64,000 nt of DNA, taken from the NCBI GenBank assembly GCA_032717465.1, contig CM064732.1:35505015-35569014 (forward strand). Reading direction: 5' to 3'. A model generated the notes under the pieces. The model was not told the DNA's origin, did no database searches, and saw only the letters and a list, made by a program, of their open reading frames with translations. The stretch comes from Coenobita brevimanus. Taxonomy: Eukaryota; Arthropoda; Malacostraca; Decapoda; Coenobitidae. Both the position numbers and the translations under genes were made by a program. Positions 46,380-56,608 of this stretch are shown here, in pieces. The stretch's first letter is position 1. Every line of letters starts with the position of its first letter.

Positions 46380-47472
46380 TCAACATGAATTTGTTTTTTC
46401 TTCGCCACTTGACAGTGACCAAATTACAACTTTGTTTCCTGTCTTATTGATTACTCTGTATGAGCCCTCAAATTTCGGGGATAATTTATTGTCTCTCGTA
46501 TGAATGATACCATAGACAATGTATCCTAAGCTGATAGGTGATTCTTTTGCCTTTTTATTAAATGCCTCCATCATTTCTTCCTTGAACATCGATAATTGTT
46601 TTTTCACTCTGTTATATCCTAGAATTCACATAAATGGAGTTTGGGGTAATCATCGTAGTTGTAAATGGCCAGATTTTCACCTAGAATTTCATATGGTAAT
46701 TTTTTATCTGTCCCATACATAATGAAATGCGGTGTGTCTCCTACAGACTTATTTATAGATCCATTAATTGATGCTTCTACTCTGGGAATCCAGTCATCCA
46801 AGTTTGCATAATTTTCATTGAGAATGTGTCATAGTACATCTAGTACTTTTTTGTTTTGTCTCTCTACTAACCCACTGGATGCTGGGTGATAGGCTAAAAC
46901 ACTGACCTTTTTTATTTTGTATTGTTTACATATTTCTTGTAAGATATCAGAATTAAATTCACCTCCATTATTGCTAATTAGTATCTTTGGGGTAGTGAAG
47001 CGACATATTACATTATCTATTATTGCCTTTGCTACTGTGCCTTTGCTACTGTTTCTGCTGTTTGGGGCTAAGATTACATATCAGGAGAAATGATCTGTTG
47101 CTACGAATAGGTATTGGTTATTATTGTATGATAATGGCAACTTGAGTAAATCAACCGCGACAACGTCCCAAGGTTGATGTGGTACAGGGTAATTACCTAT
47201 AGGTGCAGGTGTGATTAGGTATCCTTTGTGTTTTGCACATGATTCGCATGTCTATATGATTGTTTATATCTTTTTGTAATGATGGCCAGTAATATAACAT
47301 CTGGGCATGTTTAAATGTCCTGTCTTTTCATGGATGTCCTGCATGTGGTCTATTGTGTACTGTTCATAATACTTGGAGTATTATGTTATTAGGGAACACT
47401 AATTGTTTGTTATTTCTTCAGCATTTCATTTGTCCTGGGTTGATCCTGTATAAGGCATTATTGATTATTTTG
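46380..47472 (-). pseudogene. Gypsy-like integrase, broken
   Basis: The minus strand gives the integrase core and C-terminal part in several frames. A 'VAVDLLKL' segment (about 47170-47150) would carry the first catalytic Asp. The second catalytic position, usually SDNG, reads SNNGGEFN (about 46995-46970). 'GLVERQNK' (about 46885-46860) carries the Glu. Downstream, 46801-46619 ('TPHFIMYGTD') and 46607-46380 ('LSPKFEGSYRVI') are the typical post-core region. A 17-bp tandem duplication near 47030-47056 and stops confirm decay. Confidence 0.75.
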
Positions 47473-47590
47473 ATTTTTTTTTTTTTTTTTTTTTTTATGT
47501 GTCCGACTCTGGGCATAGGCTTCACAGCCTGCTATCAAGGCCCAGCAGTCCTCCTACATACCATACACCTCTACATGTGTATGAGTGGTA
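47473..47590. mobile_element. Short insert with poly(T), SINE-like
   Basis: A T run (about 47477-47499) and about 90 bp after it interrupt the integrase N-terminal region, which resumes near 47590. It looks like a small minus-strand retroposon with a poly(A) tail. No target duplication was identified. Confidence 0.35.
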
Positions 47591-47858
47591 CATGTAGCTT
47601 GGGCAATTGTATGTCATCCCCACTTTCTAACTTATATATAACTTTAGACCATGTTGGATCAAGTCTCTGTGCTTTTGCGATTTCATCATGTTTGGGATGT
47701 TTCCTTTGAGATCTAAAGCTGCGACAGGAAGTGTATTTGGGTTCCTAGATAGACCATCAGCTACTAGAATCATTTTGCCCTGTATGTAATGAATGTGACC
47801 ATTGTAGTTCTTGACTGTACATTTCCATCTTGCTCTCTTCCCACAGAGGAGTTTTTCT
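47591..47858 (-). pseudogene. Gypsy-like RNase H C-terminus and integrase N-terminus
   Basis: The minus strand reads 'KRARWKCTVKNYN' (about 47835-47800), 'VADGLSRNPNTLP' (about 47765-47725) and 'DEIAKAQRLDPTW' (about 47690-47650). These are the classic RNase H end (YIPGK..VADxLSR) and the start of the integrase region. A frame change occurs near 47700. Confidence 0.78.
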
Positions 47859-48647
47859 TTACCCTGCCGCGTCCCACTGCCGTTTTAAAACGGTCTGACA
47901 TAGTTCCACAGCCAGTGCTAGTGCCATTTTAAAACGGTTTAAAATAAAAAACTTCACTGAGACCACATTTTTCAAGATTCGTGAGGTAAAAATTGGCATG
48001 CAGTTAAGGTAACTGTTCCTCTACCATCCCCCAGGCTCTCAAGGCCATACACTCACTCGCTCCCCCCCATCATGCTTTCTCTGCCTCACTCTGCCTGTGT
48101 GCCTAACCCAGTGCTGTAAATAGTGAAAGCATTTTGTAAATATTTTCATGTAAGAGTAAGTTGTAAATATTTTCTTGTAAGTGTAAGGACTATGTAGTGA
48201 ATACAAGTCGTAAATACCTTCTTGTATGTGCTATGACTGTAGGTAATGAAATCAGGTTGTACCTATCTTCAAGTAAGTGTAAGATAATGCATTCACAATG
48301 AGAAAGACGCACAAATTATGATAGATGCTGAAGTAATAAGTAATCAGAACAGTGTGCTGAACATTGCTATACCTTCCCAGCATAAATACCTGAGTATACC
48401 TTACATAGGAAACGGCTTTCTCTCACATATGTGGTGACTGTGAGAGAGCGGCTATACCTGTACACGAGTATGCAGTACTCAATAAAACTCATTTCTGAGC
48501 CTCGGTGAGCATTTTGTTAGCAAAATTCATTGTTTCCACATCAAACTCAATCATTTTAGCAAAAAAAAAAAAAAAAAAAAAGGTCGAAAAATGGCCGGCA
48601 CTGGAGTGACCCATAGGGCTAAAAATAGCCGGCATGTGGCGGGTTAA
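47859..48647. mobile_element. piggyBac-type MITE, copy B
   Basis: The same element as 26428-27198 in opposite orientation, about 789 bp. Right end TTAA at 48644-48647. The left end reads TTACCCTGCCGCG, one base short of TTAA. Shared parts include CCGTTTTAAAACGGTCTGACATAG, AAATATTTTCATGTAAG, and the GGCCGGCACTGG...GGGCTAAAAATAGCC end. It splits the RNase H sequence, which is open on both sides. Confidence 0.87.
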
Positions 48648-48859
48648 ACATACCCACTAGGGGTTTTTGGTCAGTGAATAAGTGAACTTCATAACCATAT
48701 ATCATATCTCTGAACTTTTGTAATGAAAAGACCACTGCAAATGCCTCTAAGTCTGTAATGCAATAATTTTTTTCTGCACCTTTTATTTGTCTGCTGGCAA
48801 ATGCAATTGGTTGATTCATTCTTATCTTATCTTCTTGCATTAATACAGCCCCTACTCCT
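48648..48859 (-). pseudogene. Gypsy-like RNase H, N-terminal part
   Basis: The minus strand reads 'GVGAVLMQEDKIRMNQPIAF', 'EKNYCITDLEAFAVVF' and 'EVHLFTDQKPLVGMF', with the second and third RNase H acidic residues. It is sandwiched between the MITE (48647) and piggyBac-like copy 2 (48860). The piggyBac TTAA sits between the first RNase H motif (TDAS, on the far side at about 52830) and GVGAVL. Confidence 0.82.
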
Positions 48860-49116
48860 TTAACCCGCGGCGTCCTGTCGACGTTCTTCCACGTCCTCAC
48901 GTTTTGTCACTGCCAATCCCGTCAACGTACTTTAACGTCCTGCAATTGCAAGGTTCATAATTTCCACAATTTTCAAAATTCGCGCGAGATTTTCGATTCG
49001 CCCACCTACCCAAGCCTCCCCTACCTGCCGCCAGGCGGGCAGCGTCCCAGAACCCGCGTGACCCGCGCTCGCCCTTGTCTCGGTCACTCACCTGTTAGCA
49101 GTGACCCAGGTCAGAC

Positions 49117-51465
49117 ATGGCGCGTAAAAGTCTCTCAGACGACGAAATAGCATCTGCCCTGGAGGCCTTTACTGGAGATAGTGATTCTCCACTTGATGAT
49201 GATATGGTGGATCGAGATTACATCCAGCCAGAGGAAGAAATAACAAGCAGTGATGAGGAGGTCCCTTCGCCCCGGAAAAAGCGGTATGTGACATATCGTA
49301 AGGCAAGGGAAGGCCAGCCTGCACCCCAATCACCTGCATGGACCTCTCTCCATCCCGATTCTGATGAGGACAAGGATGAGGACGATGACGATGACGGCGG
49401 CTTAGGATGTGATATCGCCTCATGGTTGGGGAAGGAGAAAATCTCACCCCGAGGATCAGAAGGTGGGGCGAGAAGACAAATAAGGTATGGTCCAAGTGTT
49501 TTGTCTGGGGAAGTCGAAAGTGGTGTGGTGGGAGTGCGGGGTGAAAGGGAAAGTGGTGTGGCGGGAGCGCGGGGTGAAAGGGAAAGTGGTGTGGCGGGAG
49601 TGCGGGGTGAAAGGGGAAGTGGTGTGAGGGAGGCAGCATGAGCACGTGGTGCACGTAGGCCTAGGGGAGAGGAGGTGGAGCCACTCCCCAGCACGTCTTT
49701 CGCCCCACAATATTCCCAAACTTCCTCCCCACAGCCCCAGGATGTGGGGAAAGGAAGGAAAGGGAAGGGAAAGGGTAAAGGAAAAGTGAGAGGGAAGAGA
49801 AGTGCGAGTGATGAAAGGCGCCGCTCTCCACCTCCCCAACCTCCCCCACCACCCTCACCTCCCAACCCTGACGAAGGCGACGATGGGGACGTGGCTGGAG
49901 ACAGTGGTGTCTCGTGGTACTGGGAAGATGGGAGTAATTTTACTCCCATCATTCACCCTTTCACTGAGGAGTGGCGGTCTGGTTGCATGGCTCCAGGTAT
50001 GCATGCGGGTTCCACTAGGGTGGATTTTTTCCACTTGTTCTTTGGGGAGGCGTTTGTGGGGCGCATAGTGGAACAGACAAACATATTTTCACGAACACAG
50101 CGCCATGAAAGTGAACGTTTGGGAACAACGAGCAGGCATTCCCAGCAATATGACTATCCTGTGACAATTTCTGAGATGTTCTTATTTTTTGCCCCGGTTC
50201 TCTTGATGGGTGTGGTAAGAAAAAACCAAATTCCTGCATACTGGACAACTGACCCAATGATCCTCACACCTTTCTTTGGAAAGGTGATGAGTCGTAATAG
50301 ATTTCAGCAGATTCTCGGCCACCTCCACTTTTTTGATGCAGAAGATCCAGCTAATGCAAATAACACTGATAAAATGAGGAGAATTAGGCTGGTATTTGAT
50401 CATTTACGGGAAATGTTCCGCTCCTCATTTTATCCTTACAGAGACTTCGTCATAGACGAGAGTCTTGTGTTGTGGAGAGGCAATATTTCCTTTCGCCAGT
50501 ACATACCCAGCAAGAGACACCGTTTCGGGTTCAAGATCTTTGTTATGTGTGACTGTAAGACTGGTTATGTGCAAGACATAGTCTTGTACATGAGCGCACA
50601 GACAGATATAACAGAAGATCATAGTATAGGACTCTCAGGGGCCGTGGTGAAGACAATGATAGAGGAGTACCTTCATCTTGGTCATGTGTTGTACCTGGAC
50701 AACTGGTACACTAGCCCTCTTCTCGCTAGGTTCCTTCACCAACACGACACCGGAGTCTCTGGTACAGTCAAGAGAAACCGTTGCCATATGGTCAAGATAG
50801 GGAGGAAACTTGACAAGAATGAGGTGGTTTTCTTCCAGGCAAATAACATCCTTGCCACCCTTTGGAACCACAACAGGGAAGTTTGCCTCCTATCAACTGT
50901 ACACAGCCCCCTGATGCACCGCACAGACTCCGTTGATCACCGTAGCGAGAGGAGGCGCAACGTCTGGAAACCCGAGTCTGTACTGGACTATAATCTGAAC
51001 ATGAGGCAAGTGGATCAGTCAGACTCGATGATTTCCAGTGTTGACTGTGCCAGGACAACGATGAAGTGGTGCAAAAAGCTCTTTTTCCACTTGCTCGACA
51101 TCACGGTCCTGAATGCACACTACCTGCACGCCATGACAACAGGAGTATCAGAGACCTTTGAGGGGTTTGTGAGGGAGCTGGCACGTGAAATAATCGCCAG
51201 GCATGCCCAGGACAGACCCACACACCGCACCCACACCCCCATGGCAGCCCAGACTCCCCTACGCCTCGCAGGACGCCACTATCCTAGCACAATCCCTTCC
51301 GAACCAAACTGTCGTAAACCCCAGCGCCGCAGCCATGTATGCAAGCACTCGACAGTCAGACCAGCCACTCAGAGAAAAGACACAAGGTACGAGTGTGTAG
51401 AGTGCAATGTTGCGTTGTGCCTTCAGCCATGTTTCAGAGAGTACCATAACTTCCTACACTACTGA
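49117..51465 (+). pseudogene. piggyBac-like transposase, single in-frame stop
   Basis: The frame is open from ATG 49117 to the TGA at 51463-51465, except for one TGA at 49639-49641. Copy 1 has CGA there, so this is a CpG-type C-to-T change. The DDE core lies after the stop: Asp at codon 447 (nt 50455), LDNWYTS (about 50698) and DYNLNMRQVDQSD (about 50988-51026), then the Cys-rich tail 'HVCKHSTVR...CVECNVALCLQPCF'. The acidic N-terminus and Lys/Gly basic run flank the stop. Without read-through only an N-terminal 174-residue peptide is made. Confidence 0.93.
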
Positions 51466-51479
51466 AACTGTGTGGGATG

Positions 51480-52420
51480 GCAATATGACGCTCAGTATAA
51501 TGGTAAGGCCAGTCAGCATGTGCTAAGTCTTATATAAAGTTGAAACGGGTGTAATGTTTTCAGGAAAGTAATGTATAAGTTGAGAAATAGTGTAAGTTGA
51601 AAGAAGTGATATCAAAACTACACCCACTGTGTAAATCTGCGAAAATATGACGCTCAGTATAACACTCTGGTCAGTAAATATGTGATAGCAAGAATATAAA
51701 GTGGAAACGGGTGTAATGTTAGCAGGAAAGTAACGTATAAGTTGAAAAATAGTGTAAGTTGTAACAATTGATGTCACGAGTACACCCACTTTGTAAATCT
51801 GCGAAAATATTACGCTCAGTAGAACATTCTGGTCAGTAAGTATGTGATAGGAAATATATAAATTTGAAAGGGTGTAATGTTAGTACGAAAGTAATTTATA
51901 AGTTGAATACTAGTGTAAGATGAAACAAATTATATCGCGATAACACTCACTGTGTAAATATGCGATAATATGATGCTCAGTAGAATAGAAAGGTCTCCAA
52001 TTATGTGATATCAATTATATCAAGTGGAAATATGTGCAATGTTAGTGGAGAATTATTATATAAGTACAAAAATAGGTTGTAAGTTGAAATAGTAGTCATA
52101 GCGACTTCATCGTCTGTGTTATTATGCGCTATTATTACGCTAAATATTTACGTAAGGCCTGAAACTATCTCAAAACAGTTCTCAAAAGTGGAAAAGTGTA
52201 TAATGTTATTAGGAAAGTATTATGTAAGTTGAAAAAACACAATACGAGTTGAAACAACAGTCACAGTGAGTTCACTCACTACATAAATAAGCACTAAACA
52301 TTACGCTAAATGTTATTGAAAGGCCTGTGAATACGTAAAAACAGCTCAATAAAATGTAAAATGGTATAATGTTATTGGAGATGTATTATGTAAGTAGAAA
52401 AAAATGATATGTATCATGAT
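51480..52420 (+). repeat. 163-bp tandem units in the piggyBac 3' region, copy 2
   Basis: Marker word at about 51487, 51650, 51811, 51972, 52136 and 52302 (spacing 161-166). Each unit has (G/T)A(C/T)GCT(C/A)A, a GGTCAGTA or AAGGCCTGAA word, AAGTTGAAA and GTGTAATGTTAG. Confidence 0.85.
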
Positions 52421-52827
52421 TCAGGAATGTTAGCGATTCATCGTGACCAGTCTGGCCAATTTTGCTCGGTTTGCACGATGGTACAATGCTTATTTCAGCT
52501 CTATTTTTGTATAAAATCCAATTTACTCTTGTATCACATGTTTTTATGTTTGTAATAAATACATATCTACTTACTTTCATTGGTTTCCCGGACTTATAAT
52601 ACCATAGAAAACGTGAGAGCCTCAGACCATCTACAGAGAACACGGTACCAGGTGTGACGAAGGTATACCTGTTTAGGCCACTTATGGACCCCGGTGAACA
52701 CTTTCTTGGTGATTGACCATCGTTTCTGACCAAAAGCGAAAGTTTTAGCAAAAAAAATTTGGGTCCAAAAATGGTCGGGATTGGGGGGTACCAGTGGTGA
52801 AAAAATGGTCGGGATGGGGCAGGTTAA

Positions 52828-53720
52828 CAGATGCATCTGTGGAAATTATAAATGGTTTTGTGAAATCAGGGTAGGCTAAACATGGGGCATTTGTGAGTTT
52901 ATCCTTTAATTCATTAAATGCTTGTTTTTGTTCTTCTTCCCATTGGAATATAACATCTTTTTTGAGTAGTTTGAATAGAGGAACTATATGAGAGAATTGC
53001 CAGACCTAAAAACTGCCTAATTTCGTTTATAGTAGTTGGTTCAGGGAAGTCTTTCACTGCTAGTATTTTATCATCAGATGTGTGTATGCCTTTTGCATTC
53101 AGTTTGTGGCCTAAGAATTTTATTTCCTTAAAGCAAAATTTGCATTTAGACTGCTTAATTGTTAAGCCAGCATCACCAAGTTTTTGTAGGAGTTGGTCTA
53201 ATTTCTGGAGATGTTCCTTTATGCCGTTTGTTGCGATAATTATATCATCAAGATAGACGGATATTCCTTGTCCTAGAATTTCGGACAATACAGAATTCAT
53301 CAAACGTTGAAAAGTGCCTGATGCTGTCTTTAATCCCACTGGCATTCTTTTGTATTGATAATGACCTGTTATTGTGGAAAAGGAAGTGTATTTACATGAG
53401 TCCTCACCTAATGGTATCTGGTAATATCCATTTAGCAGATCTGTTGTGGAAAATACATTAATTTCTGGTCCAATATTATGCAGGACGTCACTTAGCAATG
53501 GCATGGGAAACCGGGCTGGTATTGTGTGATTGTTTAGTTTACGGTAATCTACTACCGCACGCATTTCTCCCTTTCGTTTGGGCATGAAAAATAGTGGGGC
53601 ATTCCAGAGGGAGACTGATGGCTCAATAATTCCAATTTTTAGCATTTCACCGACATACTTGTTTGCAAGTGTACGTTGTGATTGTGGGACTCTATAGGCT
53701 GGCACAAAAACAGGTTGTGT
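52828..53720 (-). pseudogene. Gypsy-like reverse transcriptase
   Basis: The frame 53705-52914 (263 codons) gives a Ty3/gypsy RT: 'LWNAPLFFMPKRKGEMRAVV' near residue 33, 'STTDLLNGYYQIPL' with catalytic Asp89, 'MPVGLKTASGTFQRLMNSVL' near 121, YLDD at 151-154 and 'IKFLGHKLNAKGI'. It would copy the element's RNA into DNA. The catalytic residues are intact. A frameshift near 52995 cuts off the connection to RNase H, and the RNase H TDAS motif (about 52845-52830) ends at the piggyBac TTAA. Confidence 0.85.
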
Positions 53721-53939
53721 CTGGGTGCAAGTTAACTTTGTGATTGATCAAGTTAGTACACCCTAATTGTCCTCCAGGTAATGCTGCCGTTTGCCTATGT
53801 TTTTGTAACAGGTTTAACAAATCAGTTTCTTCATCAAATTCACATGAGTGAATTAAATTATCTTTTATATTTTATCTATAGATTTTATCTTAGTTGTCAC
53901 TCCAGCTAAAGTTATTTCCATCACGGGGGCAGGACATTT
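53721..53939. other. Gypsy-like pol spacer
   Basis: Between protease and RT frames; no domain recognised. Confidence 0.4.
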
Positions 53940-54800
53940 TTAAGTATTAACTATACAAGTCCCCTTTTTCAACTGTAATTCCCCATTCATGTGATTAATT
54001 ATGAGGATCTGAGTTTGCCCATCGTTATTCATCTGACATAATGCGTTTTCTACTGACAATCCTTTCACTTGACATAATTCTTCCAAAACAAGAACACTGC
54101 TATCCTTCAATTTACTCTTTATGGTAACTTTCATGTATGAGTTTGGAGGAATAACTAAATCACTGGTGAGATGGGTGGGAAAAGCTGATGAGTCAATACT
54201 GTTACCTCGGTCTCGAGTGCGGGAGGCTGGGGGAGGTGGTGTGAGTGGATCTATACACTCAACTCTTTGTGTATGTTGGCTTAGGCTTTTAATATTCAGG
54301 TTTTTAATGTTTCCAAATATTTGTGGTTCTGTTTTACTTATAGGTGAGAAATCTGGTGGCACTGGTAACTCTTCTATGAATTCATTATCCAAGTCTGTTT
54401 CATTCATTTGTGGGACTAAAGTTATTTTCTCTGTTCTCATGGATCGTAGGCCCAGTAACATATTAGCTTTTATTGCTAAGTTTTCAAGAATATAAAAAAA
54501 TGCAGAAATTGGTCTTGTAGTCTCTGTGAAACTGATGATTAACCGCATCATGCCTTTTACTGTAATTTGTTTGCCATCTACTGTATATACTGTAAGTCTA
54601 AATCAGATTCTTCCAGAAAGTTACTTTCTTCTTATTGCTAAAAATTCTATCTGATTCTTCTTGTGTTATTAAATTCACTGGAGAGCCTGTACCTAAGAAC
54701 AATGAGACGGTTTGACCTTCACATACAGCTGGTATCAAGATACACTCACTTCCCAACATGCCTCCTATGTGAACTTTAGACTTGCTTTTGTTTACGATTG
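53940..54800 (-). pseudogene. Gypsy-like protease region
   Basis: The protease segment (about 54720-54660) reads 'TVSLFLGTGSPVNLI'. Retropepsins have DTG at this position, so the catalytic Asp is Gly here. The following frame (54551-53940, 203 codons) has 'NMLLGLRSM' and a proline-rich linker. A frameshift lies between the two near 54600. Confidence 0.65.
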
Positions 54801-55773
54801 ATCGTTTTTTGTCGTGATTTGGCCTTCCCCTGATTTCAGTTTAGAAACTATTTTCTCTACTGTCAAACAATTGCTGGTCCAATGACCTTGCGACCGATGA
54901 TGTCTACAGTATGGATCACATCCTTTGTCTTTTGTTTATCTTCTTTTGCTTTGATAAAGCAGTTATTCTTTGTGTGTCTGGGTTAGCACAGTAATAACAT
55001 AGAATGGACCTATCTCCTGAGTGTGATCTTCGAGATGACTTCCCATATTTAGTGGTATCTATGGCGCAGCTTCTGCCCGGACTGCGTGCAAACTTGTGTG
55101 ACTGCCTGTAATCTGGTGTTTGAGAGCGCTGCCTTGAAGCGTGTGGGTACCTGCTTTGTCTGTTTTGGGATCGCGAGCAATTTTGTCCTTTGTTTTGCGT
55201 GGTTGTAGCTGTTTTCACAGCTGATACTGTGTCTGGCACTCTCATTCTAGTAGAATGTGATTGTGTTTCTGTCACCCCTGCTTTGCAACAATTCATCTCT
55301 ACCTCGTTCATAAAGTCTATGAAGCACATGCCTGGGGTGTAAGGGATCATCTTACCGATTTTGAGTATCCTATCAGGTAATTTACACAAGGCAGCTACAT
55401 AACCAGTGATGTCTACGACAAGGTCTGGTGACATCTTTCCATCTCCTGTCATCCAGTTTAAGTTTTCTAAAGTAGCTAATAATGTTCTTTTAATGTAGAG
55501 ACATCTGCTGTTATTTCACTGAGCACATGATTTGAAGTGTGCTCCCTCACAAAATCCACAATCTTATGTAATTCTGGGATTATGTCTGGCAGAAAGTTTA
55601 TGCCTTCAGAAAATTTTTTCAGGAATTCTGTTTTAAACTCATCATATGTCTTAGCCTTAATAAGCTTATCTGACTTAAGCAAATCACCTGCTGGGCATCT
55701 CTCCTGATAAATACAGGAGGAAAATATTGCTATTTTCTCCTGTTCATTTGTTACGTGCCTCTTTTGACATGAC
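54801..55773 (-). pseudogene. Gypsy-like gag, broken
   Basis: Open frames 55682-55476 and 55452-54916 on the minus strand. The first is helical and charged ('TYDEFKTEFLKKFSEGINFL'), a gag capsid-like signature. The second has an Arg/Ser-rich basic linker (about 55200-55020) and a CYYC start of a zinc knuckle (about 55000); a second HxxxxC-type knuckle is recognisable in another frame at about 54905-54870. The upstream side is interrupted by the truncated RTE copy. Confidence 0.65.
55760..55773. repeat. Target duplication of truncated RTE, left copy
   Basis: TCTTTTGACATGAC here equals 55989-56002 on the other side of the RTE insert. The first five bases (TCTTT) also match RTE sequence at that point, so the true duplication may be 9-14 bp with junction microhomology. 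Confidence 0.8.
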
Positions 55774-55988
55774 TATCTATCTATCTATTGCCAGACGCCT
55801 CAATCCTGTTCGGGGTGGCCACAAACAAAACGCCTCAACCTCGCCCTGTCCCTCGCCATTTCAATGCCCTGCTCCCAACTCACACCCCTCTCTCTCATAT
55901 ACCTCTCCACCCCATTCCTCCATCTCATCCTCGGCCTTCCCCTTCCTCTTCGCCCCTCTACCTCACTCACATACACTCTCTTCGTCAG
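55774..55988 (-). mobile_element. 5'-truncated RTE LINE copy
   Basis: About 200 bp match the 3' end of the RTE LINE at 6003-6213, including the coding stretch 'TKRVYVSEVEG' and 'GRGRPRMRW', and end in the same (TCTA)n tail (55774-55787). It is a typical dead-on-arrival insertion inside gag-side sequence of the gypsy-like element. Confidence 0.92.
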
Positions 55989-56002
55989 TCTTTTGACATG
56001 AC

Positions 56003-56275
56003 ATTGTGTGATAAATGAGCGTACAGCATAACGAAAAACGAGGTTTTGGGATGAATCAGCTGAATGCTCGGCCGAATCCAGCATTTTCAAAAAGAAGGAG
56101 CACGATTCATAACAGAAATATTGCTGAATGTATTTAAGCACTCAAAATATCAAAGTTCAATAATTTTTCCTGTTTCATTCATAGCAATTCAATAATACAG
56201 ACACATGCACATACGGTAAGATACTTTCTGCATGTATTTTGAAAAAAAAAAAAATAATAATAATGCTTTTATTGT
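56003..56275. other. Probable gag upstream sequence, unassigned
   Basis: Continues the interrupted gypsy-like element for an unknown distance. No LTR recognised. An A/AAT run lies at about 56241-56262. Confidence 0.35.
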
Positions 56276-56530
56276 CAGGGCCGGATTCGCCAATAGGCCA
56301 AGTAGGTCACTGGCCTAGGGCCCAGCTGTATCTGGGGGCCCACTGAAACTAATTTGACACACAGTGTGCCAGTGTATAACCTTGTTTCAAATGTACACCG
56401 AGTATTTCATTACATAATATATTCACAACCATAAGGGTCCCCGTACAATAAATATAGGGTCCGGAGTATGGGACCCCTGTACAATAATCTGGGGGCCGAC
56501 TGATGAGTTTGGCCTTGGCATACATTTTTT
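56276..56530. mobile_element. hAT-like fragment with CAGGGCCGGATT terminus
   Basis: Starts CAGGGCCGGATTCGCCAATAGG, a terminus of the CAGGG-type used by many hAT elements, followed by CTAGGGCCC. A CTGGGGGCC(C/G)ACTGA word occurs twice (about 56332 and 56489). The opposite terminus was not found; a poly(T) run follows at 56527-56542. Confidence 0.4.
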
Positions 56531-56608
56531 TTTTTTTTTTTTAATAACAGAATGGAGGAAGGAAAAACAAATGAGTAAAAAAAAAAAAAAAAAAGCCCAT
56601 ACACCAGA

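Larger units (their letters stand above)
48860..52827 (+). mobile_element. piggyBac-like transposon, copy 2 (one nonsense codon)
   Basis: TTAA at 48860-48863 and 52824-52827. Ends TTAACCCGCGGCGTCCTG and TTAACCTGCCCCATCCCG (right, reverse complement) are imperfect inverted repeats. The leader to the ATG is 257 nt, followed by the transposase, a 3' array of six 163-bp units (51487-52420) and a GGTCGGGA-rich terminus. It is closely similar to copy 1 throughout, and sits in the gypsy-like pol in the opposite orientation. Confidence 0.93.

Noticed and set aside
49675..51465. A separate 596-residue gene starting at 49675
   Set aside because: The apparent start is a GTG; the frame is simply the remainder of the copy 2 transposase after its nonsense codon.
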